A stretch of DNA of 64,000 nt from assembly GCA_023242925.1 (NCBI GenBank), contig CP096134.1, positions 1,755,501 through 1,819,500 on the forward strand, in the 5' to 3' direction. The notes under the pieces are model-generated. The model made no database searches, was not told the DNA's origin, and saw only the letters and a list, made by a program, of their open reading frames with translations. The stretch comes from Hyphomonadaceae bacterium JAD_PAG50586_4. Lineage in GTDB: Bacteria; Pseudomonadota; Alphaproteobacteria; Caulobacterales; Aquidulcibacteraceae. This document shows positions 1 through 11,480 of the stretch, in pieces; the stretch's first letter is position 1, and every line of letters starts with the position of its first letter. The translations under genes and the position numbers were made by a program.

Positions 1-3000
1 TGAGCGTCAGCACGGCGTGGCGTACGGGCGACCAGGAGCAATGGCGCACCTTGACGGGCGAAGGCGCGAACGCGGCCATGCTCAACGATGTCGCCGAGCG
101 CTTGACGCAATTGCTGCATGAGCAGGGTGTCGCGGCGGGCGTCGATGTCTGGGAAGACGATGGGCAATATGGCCTCTCGGTGTTCTCCGCCGACAGCGTG
201 CGCGTTTCCAATTTTGGCATTGGCGGCAAGTCGCTCGTGTTTGATCCGATCGCCAATCCGGGCGCGATCGGCGGCTTGAATGATGGCGTGTTCGCGCGCC
301 GCTATGGCGCCAACGGTGTGGCCGCGACTTCGGATTTGTTTGTCGACAAACAGACCTTTGTATTCACAACCGCGACGACCACGCATTCGATCGTTATCGA
401 TGGCGGCGAGGACGGCATCGACGCCGAGACGTTGTTGGAGAAGCTCAATACGCAGCTGCGCGCCAAAGGTATCGCAGCGGCGGCCTATCTGGATGACAAT
501 GGCGGCGCGCTCGATTTCCGCGTCGATGCGTTGCATGACGTGATCGGCGTCAGCGCGGTGCTCAACGACACCGACAACGACACGAATTTGCAAGCGCCGG
601 GCGCCTGGGCCAATGGCGGCTTGCCGCTGAGCGGGCCGGGCGAACTCTTCGCGAATTCGATCCGGACCTATAACGCGGCGTCTTCACCGTTGCTGACGCA
701 CACGGGCGCGATCGATTTGCAGATCGTGGTCGGGACGCCGACGGGGCAGAAGACGGTGAGCGTGTCGGTTTCAGCGCAGGAGCGCTTGGACAATCTGGAT
801 GCTGGCCCGGGTGAGTGGAATACGGTGCTGCAGGATCGCCTGAACGCGGCGTTGAACGAGGCCGGCGTTTATCTGGCAGCACCCGGTGGCGATTTGAGCT
901 CTTGGCGGATCGCGGAAGGTTCGGGGCAGCGTTTGTTGTCCGTAACACTGAATGGCGATGCGCTTGCTCTGGAAGCCGATGCGCCAACATTGGGTCTTGG
1001 CGGGGCGTTCACGGCGGAGCGCAGCTTTACCTCTTCGCAGGCGGCCACGGGCGTTTCAGACGACGTGATCTCGCTGCTGAGCGACGACAACGCCTCGATC
1101 ACGATCAACACAATTTGGGGCGAGCGCACGATCAGCGCCACGCTCGATCCGGGCGATCCGCGCACACTGGAGAGCGTGGCGTTGCGTTTGAACGAAGCGC
1201 TGGCGGCACAGGGTTTCGATGTCGGTGTGGCCGCGACTGAATTGTCTGGCGCCGGCGCGGGTCTGCGTATCGTGACAGGCGCTTCGCACACGGTACGCGG
1301 CGTCAGCGGCATCGATCTGGGCGGCGAGGCGCAGAGCGTGACGCTTGATCCGATCGATGCGGTTTCGCACGTCAACAATCCGGTTGGCGCGCTGCGCGTT
1401 TATGATCGTGCTTCACGCGGCGCCACGATTACCGAAGTGACGCCCGCCGATTCCAGTTTCACCGCGCCAACATCCAATTCCTCGGCGTGGTTTCCGGGAC
1501 GTGCGTTCGATATCAGCGTGGGCGGCGGCGCCAAGGTCGCGACCGCGCGCGATGTGGCGACGGGACCGGATGGTTCGGTCTATGTGTTGGCGGATCTCAG
1601 CGACGACGGCGCCAATACTGCTGTTCGAGGCGCGCGTGACGTGGCGCTGATCAAATACGATTCCGCCGGCAAACTCGCGTTCACGCAGATGCTGGGCGCG
1701 GCCGAAGAAGCGAACGGTTTTGCGCTTGCGGTGTCGGCGGATGGCAAGGTCGCGGTGGCTGGCTCCGTGGAAGGTGTGCTTTCGGGCACGAGCGCTAAGG
1801 GCAAGGACGATTCCTTCGTCACCGTGTTCGACGCGAGCGGCAAAGAGTTGTGGACGGCGCGACGCGGCGCTACGGGGGAGGATCAAGTCAACGACATCGC
1901 GTTCGCGTCCGATGGCAGCTTGGTCGTCGTCGGTCAGACCTCGTCAGCGCTCACCGGCGCGATCGCGCTGGGCGGCGTGGATGCCTATGTGCGCGGCTAC
2001 AATCCGAGTGGGGTGGAGACGTTCACGCGCCAATTCGGAACGGGCGGCGCGGATGCAGCGACGGCGCTGCTCGTGCGCGACAATGGTCTGGGCGGCATCG
2101 ATATCACGACAGGCGGCGTTGAGAACAATCGCGGCGTGCTGCGCAACTTCACCTATTCCGCGACAGCCGGATTCAGCACCGGCGCCACGCGCGATCTCGG
2201 CAATTTCCACGAAGGTTCCATTACTTCGCTCGCAGGGGATGGTGCGTCGCTTTATGTCGGCGGTCAGATTGGCGCGGATCGATTGGCGCTTGGCGCTACG
2301 GGACGTGCGGCGGTTGCGGGCAAGGAAGGCTTCGTCGCGCGCCTAGATGTAGGGCTTGTTTCAACCGCGCTCGATCGCGCGAGCTATCTGGGCTCGTCGC
2401 AAGACGACATCGTCAAAAGTATCGCCGTCGTGGATGGCGAAGTTTATGCGTCCGGTGTTTCGGGTGGTTTGATCGCAGGGCAAGGCGCGTCGAAATCGGC
2501 GACGAGCTTCATCTCACGCCTCGACGATACCGGCGAAGTGGACTGGATGCGCTCGTTCAGTTCGTCCTCTGGTCAGCTTACGCTGACGACAATGGCGGTG
2601 GATGAAAGCGGGACCTCAGCACTTGATATTCTTGGCCTGCCGCAAGGCGTGCTCGCGTCGAACGATTCCGGGTTGCTGGTGAACCGCAGCGGCCTGCGTG
2701 TCGGCGATGAGTTTCAGATCGGCGCCGAGGGCCGCAGGCTCACCACGATCAAGATCATCGAGAAGGACACGCTCGCAACGCTGGCGGCGTCGATCAATCG
2801 CGCGATGTCCGGCGCTGGGCGTGCGGCGGTGGTGAAGGCCGATGGCGTCGAGCGGATCGAGATCACGCCGAACGCAGGCAAGGCCGTGCGCATCGATGCG
2901 GGCCGCGTGGGCAAGGATGCGCTGCCGGCGTTGGGGCTCATTCAGGGCGTGGTGGCGAGCAACGAGAACCTCGCCCGCGCGGCGCTGAAGACGTACGGCC

Positions 3001-3257
3001 TCGGCATGATCGCGTCCGATCTCAGGCTCGACAGCAAAGAGAGTATCGCCAAGACCAAGGCCGAAATCTCGGCGGCGATCTCGATCGTACGCCAAGCCTA
3101 CGAAGCGCTTCTAAATCCTAACGCCAAGGATTTGACCGACGAGGAAAAGGCGCTCGAAGCGCGCCGCCAGGCTGCCGCCAACGCGTCGCCGCCCGCGTAC
3201 CTCAGCGCGCAGCTGGCCAATTATCAAGCGGCGCTGTCGAAGTTGACGGGCAGCTAA
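1..3257 (+). CDS. FlaEY-like flagellar protein, 3' part (N-terminus outside window)
   Basis: The frame is open to the left edge (first full codon at 3) and ends at TAA 3255-3257, so about 1,084 C-terminal residues are visible. Five copies of an alpha/beta unit can be seen, each with a helix of pattern LxxxLNxxLxxxG followed by strands, near nt 90, 430, 830, 1175 and 2780. Between the fourth and fifth copies, about nt 1530-2560, is a run of beta-propeller-like repeats with recurring DGSVYV, DGKVAVAG and DGSLVVVG strands (SBBP type). The last 75 residues are helical. The helical units resemble insertion motifs of flagellin and hook-associated proteins. Size and mixture recall the FlaEY flagellar regulatory protein of Caulobacter, which is a recollection and not a search result. 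A generic propeller-containing surface protein is the alternative. A flagellar role fits motB at 59200-60116, but that gene is far away. Confidence 0.6.
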   Translation, partial: SVSTAWRTGDQEQWRTLTGEGANAAMLNDVAERLTQLLHEQGVAAGVDVWEDDGQYGLSVFSADSVRVSNFGIGGKSLVFDPIANPGAIGGLNDGVFARRYGANGVAATSDLFVDKQTFVFTTATTTHSIVIDGGEDGIDAETLLEKLNTQLRAKGIAAAAYLDDNGGALDFRVDALHDVIGVSAVLNDTDNDTNLQAPGAWANGGLPLSGPGELFANSIRTYNAASSPLLTHTGAIDLQIVVGTPTGQKTVSVSVSAQERLDNLDAGPGEWNTVLQDRLNAALNEAGVYLAAPGGDLSSWRIAEGSGQRLLSVTLNGDALALEADAPTLGLGGAFTAERSFTSSQAATGVSDDVISLLSDDNASITINTIWGERTISATLDPGDPRTLESVALRLNEALAAQGFDVGVAATELSGAGAGLRIVTGASHTVRGVSGIDLGGEAQSVTLDPIDAVSHVNNPVGALRVYDRASRGATITEVTPADSSFTAPTSNSSAWFPGRAFDISVGGGAKVATARDVATGPDGSVYVLADLSDDGANTAVRGARDVALIKYDSAGKLAFTQMLGAAEEANGFALAVSADGKVAVAGSVEGVLSGTSAKGKDDSFVTVFDASGKELWTARRGATGEDQVNDIAFASDGSLVVVGQTSSALTGAIALGGVDAYVRGYNPSGVETFTRQFGTGGADAATALLVRDNGLGGIDITTGGVENNRGVLRNFTYSATAGFSTGATRDLGNFHEGSITSLAGDGASLYVGGQIGADRLALGATGRAAVAGKEGFVARLDVGLVSTALDRASYLGSSQDDIVKSIAVVDGEVYASGVSGGLIAGQGASKSATSFISRLDDTGEVDWMRSFSSSSGQLTLTTMAVDESGTSALDILGLPQGVLASNDSGLLVNRSGLRVGDEFQIGAEGRRLTTIKIIEKDTLATLAASINRAMSGAGRAAVVKADGVERIEITPNAGKAVRIDAGRVGKDALPALGLIQGVVASNENLARAALKTYGLGMIASDLRLDSKESIAKTKAEISAAISIVRQAYEALLNPNAKDLTDEEKALEARRQAAANASPPAYLSAQLANYQAALSKLTGS

Positions 3258-3280
3258 GTCGCTGAATTTGATCGGCTGAC

Positions 3281-3355
3281 TGGTGCCACGGGAGAGGATT
3301 GAACTCTCGACCTCACCCTTACCAAGGGTGCGCTCTACCACTGAGCTACCGCGGC
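3281..3355 (-). tRNA. tRNA-Thr (anticodon GGT)
   Basis: Read on the minus strand, a full cloverleaf is present: 7-bp acceptor stem with one G-T pair, a D arm, a 5-bp anticodon stem CACCC/GGGTG around the loop TTGGTAA (anticodon GGT, threonine), a T arm with GTTCAAT, and an encoded 3' CCA at 3281-3283. It lies in the gap between the FlaEY-like gene and the M48 protease gene. I see no obvious terminator downstream. Confidence 0.96.
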
Positions 3356-3376
3356 GATTCCCAGGAAGCGGCGCTT

Positions 3377-4657
3377 CTAGCTTGCCCGGCCCAGGGATGG
3401 AAGCCCGCCGATGCGCGGCGCGACAGCCTTAGGATGAGCCGGTTTTGGCATGGGGCCCGGGCTCTCAGGCTTGCCGGCGCCGCCTTCGAGCGGCGGGGTG
3501 GGGCTGGTGGGCGCTGGAGCCGCGTTGGGATTGGCGCCTTCGCGGGGCGTTTGGCCCTGTGCCGGAATTTCGATAGGCGCAGGAACCGGTATGGGCTCGT
3601 CACTGCAGGCGGCGCGGACGACGCGCCAATCGGCTTCGTTGATGGAGGGCGCCAAGCCGGGGCGCGAGCGGGCGCGCGCGGTGGCGGCGCGCTCGGCGCT
3701 GGCGGGGTGGCTTGAGAGCAAGGTCGGGATGTCGCCGCCGCCTTGCTCTTCGGCCATTTCGGTGAAGCGGGTGAAGAGGCGGGCGACGCCGCCCGTGTCG
3801 ATGCCTGCCGCGTCCATGTATTCAAAGCCGCGCACATCTGCGTCGGTTTCGTCGTCGCGACTGTAGCGCAAGCCGGTGAGGTTCACCGAGGCGATGGCGA
3901 TGGCTTGGCCCGCGCCCGCGCCGCCGAAGACGATATCGAAAAACACGCCCGCGCCGACATTGCGTATGATGTTTTTCATGACGTGGTTGTGTTCGATGTG
4001 AGCGATCTCGTGGGCGATGACGCCTGTCACCTCGTCGGGGCTCTCGGCCATTTCGATCAGATCGTCGGTGACGATGATCGAATAATCTGGCAGCGCGAAC
4101 GCGTTCGGGAACGGCGCATCGACGATGGTGATCCAGATGTCGTCACGGCGCGCGACATTGGAATTTTCCATCATGCGATAGGCGACGTCATTCAAGATGC
4201 GCGCGGCTTCGTCGCTGTCGTCGCAATAATCTGTGAAGGCGTTCACCTGCGACCAGGAGATGTCGGCGATCTGGTTGCGCTGGCGCTCGGGGATCACTTC
4301 GGCGATGGGCGCCGCCGCCAGCGGAATGCCGACGAGAAATGCAGCAGCGATCCCCCAGGCGGAGGCGATCAAGCTGCCGACGACGGCGCGACCTTCGATG
4401 CCGAACGCGCGCGGCTTGAAGAGATCGGGCGCAGTGGATTCCAAATCGGAGCTCTGCTCCAACATCAAGCGCTCGCCTGTGTCGGGCTTGCGCTTCAGCA
4501 TGATGCGGCCGGCGCCGTCGTCGGCGCGGCGGAGATCGGCATACGTCCAGACGTGGTTTTGCTCGCCGACCTGGATGGTCAGTGCATCGGGCCCGAGTTC
4601 GACTTGGGCGTCGCGCGCGATTGCGGCGCGACCGTCGGCATAACGAGCGAGGATCAT
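3377..4657 (-). CDS. M48 family membrane metallopeptidase
   Basis: A 426-residue zinc protease of the M48 (HtpX/BepA-like) family. The zinc site HEIAH is at residues 216-220, and a later ETDAD, with its glutamate near residue 270, supplies the third ligand. One hydrophobic stretch (about residues 92-118) would anchor it in the membrane. The N-terminal 80 residues are a small beta-rich domain. The C-terminal 80 residues are rich in proline and alanine and probably disordered. M48 proteins act in quality control of membrane or outer-membrane proteins; the substrate is unknown here. Its ATG overlaps the stop of the DUF898 gene by 4 nt (ATGA at 4654-4657), so the two are translationally coupled. 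Confidence 0.85.
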   Translation of the reverse strand: MILARYADGRAAIARDAQVELGPDALTIQVGEQNHVWTYADLRRADDGAGRIMLKRKPDTGERLMLEQSSDLESTAPDLFKPRAFGIEGRAVVGSLIASAWGIAAAFLVGIPLAAAPIAEVIPERQRNQIADISWSQVNAFTDYCDDSDEAARILNDVAYRMMENSNVARRDDIWITIVDAPFPNAFALPDYSIIVTDDLIEMAESPDEVTGVIAHEIAHIEHNHVMKNIIRNVGAGVFFDIVFGGAGAGQAIAIASVNLTGLRYSRDDETDADVRGFEYMDAAGIDTGGVARLFTRFTEMAEEQGGGDIPTLLSSHPASAERAATARARSRPGLAPSINEADWRVVRAACSDEPIPVPAPIEIPAQGQTPREGANPNAAPAPTSPTPPLEGGAGKPESPGPMPKPAHPKAVAPRIGGLPSLGRAS

Positions 4658-5772
4658 ACGACGCCCACTCCCATGTCGAGATCGAACGCATCGCCGAGGC
4701 CCTCGCCGGATGTGCCTTCTGGCACAATGCTTTGGCCGATTTCCGCGAATTTCGGCGCGCCGGTTACTTCAAGCCGGTTGATGACGTAACGCACCTGCAA
4801 GAAGCCGGCGACGGGCGCCAGGAGTGTCAGCGAAAAGATCGTGATCAGCCAGCCGGCGAGCGTGACGCCGAAGAGCGAGAAAGTTTTCGCTTTGAGTTTG
4901 AAGCGCGCGCCATCGAGTTCGATCAGCGAGGCGATGCGGTTCATTGCAGCGGCGTTGTAGGGCGCCCAGGCGAGCGTCATCAGCAGCAAGCCGAGCACGA
5001 AAGAGGCGACGCCGATGCCGACAAAGATCATCGCCGCTTGCTCGGACGATTCCGCGCCTTGGCTGATATATTCGCCGAGGCCGGCGGCGAACGCGATCAT
5101 GAAGACGATGAAATAGGCGACGAAGAGCGAAAGTATCGAGCCGAACCAGCCCATCGCGAACGGCCACCACATGCCTTGCTGTGGGCTTTCGCCGTCATCG
5201 ATGAATTGGAAGGGCTGGTCGCCGAAGCGGGCGTTGTCCCACATCAGCTTGGCGCGGTTCATGCGCGCCGCGGGCGTGTACCAGCCGAGCGAGAGTGTTT
5301 GCAGAATGGTCCAGCCGAACGAGGCGAAGGCGTAACGTGCGGATGAGCCGGCAAGCCCGAAGCGAATGCCGCGCCAGCGCGTGCGCGAAAGCTGATAGCG
5401 GCGCATCAAATAGCGCGCGGCGGCGATCAGCGGATTGGCGATGATGTAAAAGCCGATCGCAAGCCATGTGGCCGTGACCGGGTCCATCATCAGCGGCGCG
5501 ATGTAGAAGATGAAGATCGCCGGAAGGAAAAAGCAAGGCAGCGAAATCAAAAAGCCGCGGAAGAGCTCCCAGGCGGAACCGGTATATTCCAGCGGGTCGC
5601 CCATCACCCAAACGCGCGACCAGAGCCGGCGGCGCATCGCGGTCCGTGCCCAGAAGCGGTAAAGCGTGAGGGTAGCCAGGGTCAGTCCGGCGTTCTTGAA
5701 CGCCAGGCCCAGAACATTGCCCAACTTGCCGCTGTGGGCGAAGGCTTGTGTTGGCGCTGCTTCTAGCGTCAT
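4654..5772 (-). CDS. DUF898 family (YjgN-like) membrane protein
   Basis: A multi-pass inner-membrane protein of 372 residues with at least six hydrophobic segments. The N-terminal pattern (cytoplasmic start, then GLxFKNAGLTLATLTLYRFWxRTxxRR) and repeated WxNARFG/F motifs are typical of the DUF898/YjgN family, whose function is not established. I chose ATG 5772 over an upstream start at 5847 because it begins the conserved region and is preceded by a strong GGGGGA ribosome-binding site. The downstream M48 protease overlaps it by 4 nt, a pairing that suggests a joint envelope role. This is inference from context only. Confidence 0.8.
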   Translation of the reverse strand: MTLEAAPTQAFAHSGKLGNVLGLAFKNAGLTLATLTLYRFWARTAMRRRLWSRVWVMGDPLEYTGSAWELFRGFLISLPCFFLPAIFIFYIAPLMMDPVTATWLAIGFYIIANPLIAAARYLMRRYQLSRTRWRGIRFGLAGSSARYAFASFGWTILQTLSLGWYTPAARMNRAKLMWDNARFGDQPFQFIDDGESPQQGMWWPFAMGWFGSILSLFVAYFIVFMIAFAAGLGEYISQGAESSEQAAMIFVGIGVASFVLGLLLMTLAWAPYNAAAMNRIASLIELDGARFKLKAKTFSLFGVTLAGWLITIFSLTLLAPVAGFLQVRYVINRLEVTGAPKFAEIGQSIVPEGTSGEGLGDAFDLDMGVGVV

Positions 5773-5825
5773 GAAATCCCCCGTCGCTAACCTAGCGACG
5801 TTGCACGTCAGGGTCGATTCTATAG

Positions 5826-5939
5826 ATGCAGGGCAAGCCGCCTCCACCCCAAAAGGACCGGGAAAAGCGCGCGGCTGATGCGCTCAAGCGCAACATTGCC
5901 CGCCGTAAGGCCGCTTCGAAGCCGGCGGATAAAAAATAG
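5826..5939 (+). CDS. small basic hypothetical protein, 37 aa
   Basis: A short ATG-to-TAG frame, 37 residues, starting MQGKPPPPQK and ending in a lysine/arginine-rich helix (KRNIARRKAASK). It lies just upstream of murA. Short proteins of this look, a proline-rich start followed by a helix with an NxARRK-type motif, are as I recall common next to murA in alphaproteobacteria. I cannot check conservation. No clear Shine-Dalgarno sequence is visible upstream. The function is unknown, and the basic helix could bind nucleic acid or a membrane surface. Confidence 0.5.
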   Translation: MQGKPPPPQKDREKRAADALKRNIARRKAASKPADKK

Positions 5940-6038
5940 GCGCCTACAAAGGCCTGGGGCGCTAGTCCCGCGCCTTGCTTACGCCGTTCCCGCCCCCATA
6001 ACCCGGCCAAAGGCGGGGGCCGCCGTCGAAAGAGCCAT

Positions 6039-7762
<1,724 letters not shown>

Positions 7763-7768
7763 CGTCCG

Positions 7769-8242
7769 ATGAGTGAGCGCAATCGCCTCGCCGACGTGAT
7801 CTTGGACGAAGCCTCGCTTGCGCCTGCCAGCCCCAATGCCGAACATGAACGCCGCATCGCGCTGTTTGATCTGAAAGAGAGCAATTCGTTCGCGATCGCC
7901 GGCGAAGATCGCGGGCCTTACCTATTGCTGCTTGCGCAATCGGATGGGCGGCTTGCGTTCGATGTCACCGACCAAGCCGGTGAGCGCGTTGTGCTGCACC
8001 ATCTGCCGATGTCGGCGATGCGCAAGCTGGTCAAAGACTATCTGATGATCTGCGACAGCTATAACAACGCCATCCGCACCGCAGCACCCAGCCAGATCGA
8101 AGCCATCGATATGGGCCGGCGCGGGCTGCACAATGAAGCCGGCGAAGTGTTGATGGAAACGCTGGCCGGCAAGATCGAGATTGATCTGGAAACCGGGCGG
8201 CGGCTCTTCACTTTGGTTTGCGCGCTGCATGTCCGGGCCTGA
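7769..8242 (+). CDS. UPF0262 family protein
   Basis: A 157-residue protein of the UPF0262 family, recognised from its length, its position after murA-DUF2948 and the motifs FDLKESNSF, DYLMICDSYNNAI and IDMGRRGLHNEGxE. The family is restricted to alphaproteobacteria and has no assigned reaction. It is soluble, with a central helix pair. It overlaps the following phosphatase gene by 14 nt, so the two are co-transcribed and probably coupled in translation. No unusual features. Confidence 0.85.
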   Translation: MSERNRLADVILDEASLAPASPNAEHERRIALFDLKESNSFAIAGEDRGPYLLLLAQSDGRLAFDVTDQAGERVVLHHLPMSAMRKLVKDYLMICDSYNNAIRTAAPSQIEAIDMGRRGLHNEAGEVLMETLAGKIEIDLETGRRLFTLVCALHVRA

Positions 8243-8687
8243 GGCCCTGCCGGGCTCGGTGCTGTTTATGTGCACCCACAATGCGATCCGTTCGCCGATG
8301 GCGGCGGAGCTGATGCGGCTGCGCTTTGGCCCGCTTGTGCGTGTCGATAGCGCGGGCGTGCGGCCCTCCGAGGAGGTCTCGGCGATGGCCGCGTTCGTAG
8401 TGGACGAGCGCGGCGGCGATATGTCCAAGCTCCGGCCGAAGGGGTTCAATGCTTTCGAGGAGGGCGAGGAAGGCCCATTTGACCTCATCATCACGCTGAG
8501 CCCCGAAGCCCATCATCGCGCCTTGGACATGATCCCCGCGCTTGGGCTGGCGGCCGAATATTGGCCGACCTTTGATCCTTCTCTGGCGGAAGGCTCGCGA
8601 GATCAAGTGCTTATGGAATACCGAACAGTGCGAGATGCGCTTGATAAGCGTATTGCAGCCCGGTTCGTCCGCCCGTCGACGGGCTAA
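8229..8687 (+). CDS. low-molecular-weight phosphotyrosine phosphatase-like protein
   Basis: A 152-residue protein of the LMW-PTP/ArsC fold. The phosphate-binding loop C-x5-R is Cys15-Arg21 (CTHNAIRS), right after a first beta strand (VLFM). Typical LMW-PTPs have a DP pair near the C-terminus as general acid; here FDPSLAEGS may play that part. It could act on phosphotyrosine or reduce arsenate, and sequence alone does not decide. The start ATG 8229 is chosen because it places the P-loop at the usual distance from the N-terminus. It overlaps UPF0262 by 14 nt and lies 60 nt before infA, the usual order in this group. Confidence 0.8.
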   Translation: MSGPEALPGSVLFMCTHNAIRSPMAAELMRLRFGPLVRVDSAGVRPSEEVSAMAAFVVDERGGDMSKLRPKGFNAFEEGEEGPFDLIITLSPEAHHRALDMIPALGLAAEYWPTFDPSLAEGSRDQVLMEYRTVRDALDKRIAARFVRPSTG

Positions 8688-8747
8688 CATCGAGCGCCTA
8701 TAAGGCGGCGCGCCCGGCCCGATTCAGCGCGGCCGTCAGGAGAGAGA

Positions 8748-8966
8748 ATGGCAAAGGAAGAACTATTGGAATTCGCGGGAACCGTGGTTGAGCTGCTGCC
8801 CAACGCGACGTTTCTGGTGAAGCTTGAGAATGATCACGAGATCATCGCCCACACCGCCGGCAAGATGCGCAAGAACCGCATCCGCGTGCTGGCCGGCGAC
8901 AAAGTGCTTGTCGAAATGACGCCCTATGATCTGACCAAGGGGCGGATCACGTACAGGTTCAAATGA
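8748..8966 (+). CDS. infA: translation initiation factor IF-1
   Basis: A 72-residue OB-fold protein that binds the A site of the 30S subunit with IF-2 and IF-3. The full family pattern is present: start [19 protein letters not shown], central [14 protein letters not shown], and end [13 protein letters not shown]. Length is exactly the usual 72. A purine-rich AGGAGAGAGA lies directly upstream of the ATG. Its last 4 nt overlap the start of the SDR gene (ATGA), so an oxidoreductase is coupled to a translation factor. Confidence 0.98.
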   Translation: MAKEELLEFAGTVVELLPNATFLVKLENDHEIIAHTAGKMRKNRIRVLAGDKVLVEMTPYDLTKGRITYRFK

Positions 8967-9835
8967 CACAAGCCTCACTCGATCGCGCCGTCGTTATCAC
9001 TGGCGCCTCCACTGGTATTGGCCGCGCGGCGGTCGCGAAAGCCGTGCGCGAAGGCGCGCATGTGTTCGCGAGCGTGCGCAAAGAGGCCGACGCGGCGGGT
9101 TTGCGCAGCGCGTTTGGTGCGGGCGTGACGCCGTTGCTGTTTGATGTGGCCGATGAGGTCGCGGTGCGCGCGGGCGCAGCGCAAGTCGCGGCCGCACTTG
9201 GCAATAAGCGGCTTTATGGGCTGGTGAACAATGCTGGCATAGCCGTGCCTGGGCCGTTGCTGCATCTCGACACGGACGATCTGCGCCGTCAGTTCGAGAT
9301 AAATTTGTTCGGCGTGCATAATGTGACGCGCGCGTTCGCGGATGTGCTGGGGGCCGATAAGGATCGCACCGGCAAGCCGGGCCGCATCGCGATGATTTCG
9401 TCGGTGGGCGGACAGAACGGATCGCCGTTCGTGGGGCCGTATTCGGCATCAAAATTCGCGCTCGAAGGCTATTCGCAATCGCTGCGCCGCGAGCTGATGC
9501 TCTATGGCGTCGACGTGATCGTCATCGGCCCCGGCGCGATCGCGACGCCGATCTGGGACAAGGCCGAAGGCGAGGATTTGAAGCGCTTTTCCAACACCGA
9601 TTACGCCCCCGCCGTGGAACGCGTGGCTGATTATATGCTCGCGCAAGGTAAGCAGGGTTTGCCGCCGGCGGATGTGGGCGATCTTATCTGGCATTGCTTG
9701 AGCGATCCCAAGCCCAAGGTGCGCTACGCGATCCTGCGCAAGCCATTCATGGATGCAAGGCTGCCGCGATTGTTGCCGGCGCGCATGGTGGACAACATCA
9801 TCGCCAAGCGTCTGGGTTTGACGAAGCGCACATGA
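8963..9835 (+). CDS. SDR family oxidoreductase
   Basis: A 290-residue classical short-chain dehydrogenase. The NAD(P)-binding motif TGASTGIG is at residues 13-20, NNAG follows in the middle, a serine in MISSVGG and YSASK give the catalytic Ser-Tyr-Lys set, and PGAIATP follows the active site. The substrate is unknown. The C-terminal half has an extra 60-residue helical tail as in retinol/steroid dehydrogenase-like SDRs. It overlaps infA and maf by 4 nt on either side, so it is embedded in the translation/maintenance operon. Confidence 0.88.
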   Translation: MTQASLDRAVVITGASTGIGRAAVAKAVREGAHVFASVRKEADAAGLRSAFGAGVTPLLFDVADEVAVRAGAAQVAAALGNKRLYGLVNNAGIAVPGPLLHLDTDDLRRQFEINLFGVHNVTRAFADVLGADKDRTGKPGRIAMISSVGGQNGSPFVGPYSASKFALEGYSQSLRRELMLYGVDVIVIGPGAIATPIWDKAEGEDLKRFSNTDYAPAVERVADYMLAQGKQGLPPADVGDLIWHCLSDPKPKVRYAILRKPFMDARLPRLLPARMVDNIIAKRLGLTKRT

Positions 9836-10401
9836 CGCGTTTGGTGCTCGCCAGCGCGAGTCCGCGCCGGCTGGCGCTGCTGGCGCAGATCGGCGTCACG
9901 CCGGACGCGGTGATTTCAACCGACATCGATGAAGCGCCGCTGAAGGGCGAGACGCCGCGTTTGCTCGCGCTTCGCTTGGCGCGGTCCAAAGCTGAAGCGG
10001 CGCGTGTGGACGATGCGCTGGTGCTGGCGGCGGATACAGTCGTTGCCGTCGGGCGGCGGATTTTGCCGAAGGCCGAGACGGAAGCTGAGGCGCGCGCGTG
10101 CTTGGCGCTGCTCTCGGGGCGCTCGCATCGGGTTTATACGGGTGTGGCGCTGAAGAGCCGGCTGGAAGCCGGTGGCCCGAAGATTGCCACGCGGCTTGTT
10201 GGGACGCGCGTCGCCTTCAAACGACTGACCACCGAAGAAATCGACGCTTACATTGTCAGCGGCGAATGGCGCGGCAAGGCAGGCGGTTACGCGGTGCAGG
10301 GCTTGGCGGCGCGCTACATCATTTCGATCATTGGCTCTTATTCCTCCGTGGTCGGACTGCCGCTCTATGAAACGGCGCTGCTACTTGAGGGCGCGCGATG
10401 A
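9832..10401 (+). CDS. maf: Maf family nucleotide pyrophosphatase
   Basis: A 189-residue Maf protein, which hydrolyses non-canonical or methylated nucleoside triphosphates. Family hallmarks: N-terminal [10 protein letters not shown] phosphate-binding stretch, [10 protein letters not shown], the acidic pair in VLAADTVV, and the late [15 protein letters not shown] block. I set the start at ATG 9832, where homology begins, although the frame is open further upstream inside the SDR gene. It overlaps both neighbours by 4 nt. Order infA-SDR-maf-RNase G-yacG is a known alphaproteobacterial arrangement apart from the SDR. Confidence 0.93.
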   Translation: MTRLVLASASPRRLALLAQIGVTPDAVISTDIDEAPLKGETPRLLALRLARSKAEAARVDDALVLAADTVVAVGRRILPKAETEAEARACLALLSGRSHRVYTGVALKSRLEAGGPKIATRLVGTRVAFKRLTTEEIDAYIVSGEWRGKAGGYAVQGLAARYIISIIGSYSSVVGLPLYETALLLEGAR

Positions 10402-11480
10402 GCGAGCCGCTCGAGACTTGGATCGACGCCGCGATTGGCGAGACGCGCGAAGCGTTGGTGCGCGATGGCAAGCCGATTGCGCTGCGCGTAGCGCGCAAGA
10501 CAGATGATGGCCGGCGTGCACGTTGGGGCGAGCTTTATTGCGCACGGGTGCGCGAGATCGATCGGCGCAGACGCGGTGCGTTCTTGGACTTGGGACTGCG
10601 CGATCAGTTTGGCTTCTTGCCGCTAGGCGAAGACGGCAAGGTGCGGATGCGACGCGAGCGCGTGGCGTTGCGCGAGGGACAGGGCGTTGTTGTCTCGGTT
10701 TCGCGCGAGGCGGCGCGGAGCAAGAACCCAGTCGTTGATCTGCAAGAGATTGGTCACGACGGCGAGGCGCCGCATCTGATGGGGCGTCACGATGCGGATG
10801 AGGATTTGGTCTTGGCCAAGCCCGCCGATCCGGTGATGCGCGGCAAGCTGGATGCGGCAATCGAGGACGCCTTGGCGCGGATTGCGCCGATCCCTGGCGG
10901 CGGTATGCTCACGATTGAGCCGACATCCGCGCTAGTGGTGATCGATGTGGACGCGGGTGGGCGCGCGGGTTCGGGCGATCCGGAGAAATTCGCGCTCGAC
11001 CTCAACATCGCGGCGGCGCACGAGGCGGCGCGGCAGATCAGGTTGCGGGGCCTGGGCGGCGTGATCGCGATTGATTTCGTGTCGATGCGTTCAAAGGGCC
11101 ACAACAAGCAATTGGAAGAGGCGGTGCGCGCAGCGTTCGGCGGCGACCCTTGGAACGTGCAATTTGGCGCGCTGTCGCGGTTCGGCGTTTTCGACCTAGC
11201 GCGCTCGCAATTGCGCACACCGCTACATGAGCAAATGCGCGATCCTGATGGGCGCTTGAGCGTGGAGAGCGTGGCGCTGATGGCGTTGCGCGCGATCGAG
11301 CGCGAGGCCCGGGCGCAAGGTGGACGGCAGATTGCGTGTACGGTCTCGCCTGAAGTGAAAGCTTGGCTGGATGCCGGTGAGATCGATTGGCGCACCGAGC
11401 TGTCGAGCCGCATCGGCATGCGCTGGACGATTGATTCAACGCCCGCGCCGCGTGAACGGATTGATGCGAGGGCGCTATGA
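10398..11480 (+). CDS. ribonuclease E/G family protein
   Basis: A 360-residue protein resembling the catalytic part of RNase E/G, shorter than typical RNase G (about 490). An S1-like segment is visible at residues 30-100 ([19 protein letters not shown]). The RNase H-like catalytic acids sit in [15 protein letters not shown] and [12 protein letters not shown], and the arginine-rich [12 protein letters not shown] block follows. The C-terminal zinc-link and small domain are reduced or absent, so it may be the short alphaproteobacterial Rng variant. A role in rRNA or mRNA processing is likely. It overlaps maf and yacG by 4 nt. Confidence 0.85.
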   Translation: MSEPLETWIDAAIGETREALVRDGKPIALRVARKTDDGRRARWGELYCARVREIDRRRRGAFLDLGLRDQFGFLPLGEDGKVRMRRERVALREGQGVVVSVSREAARSKNPVVDLQEIGHDGEAPHLMGRHDADEDLVLAKPADPVMRGKLDAAIEDALARIAPIPGGGMLTIEPTSALVVIDVDAGGRAGSGDPEKFALDLNIAAAHEAARQIRLRGLGGVIAIDFVSMRSKGHNKQLEEAVRAAFGGDPWNVQFGALSRFGVFDLARSQLRTPLHEQMRDPDGRLSVESVALMALRAIEREARAQGGRQIACTVSPEVKAWLDAGEIDWRTELSSRIGMRWTIDSTPAPRERIDARAL

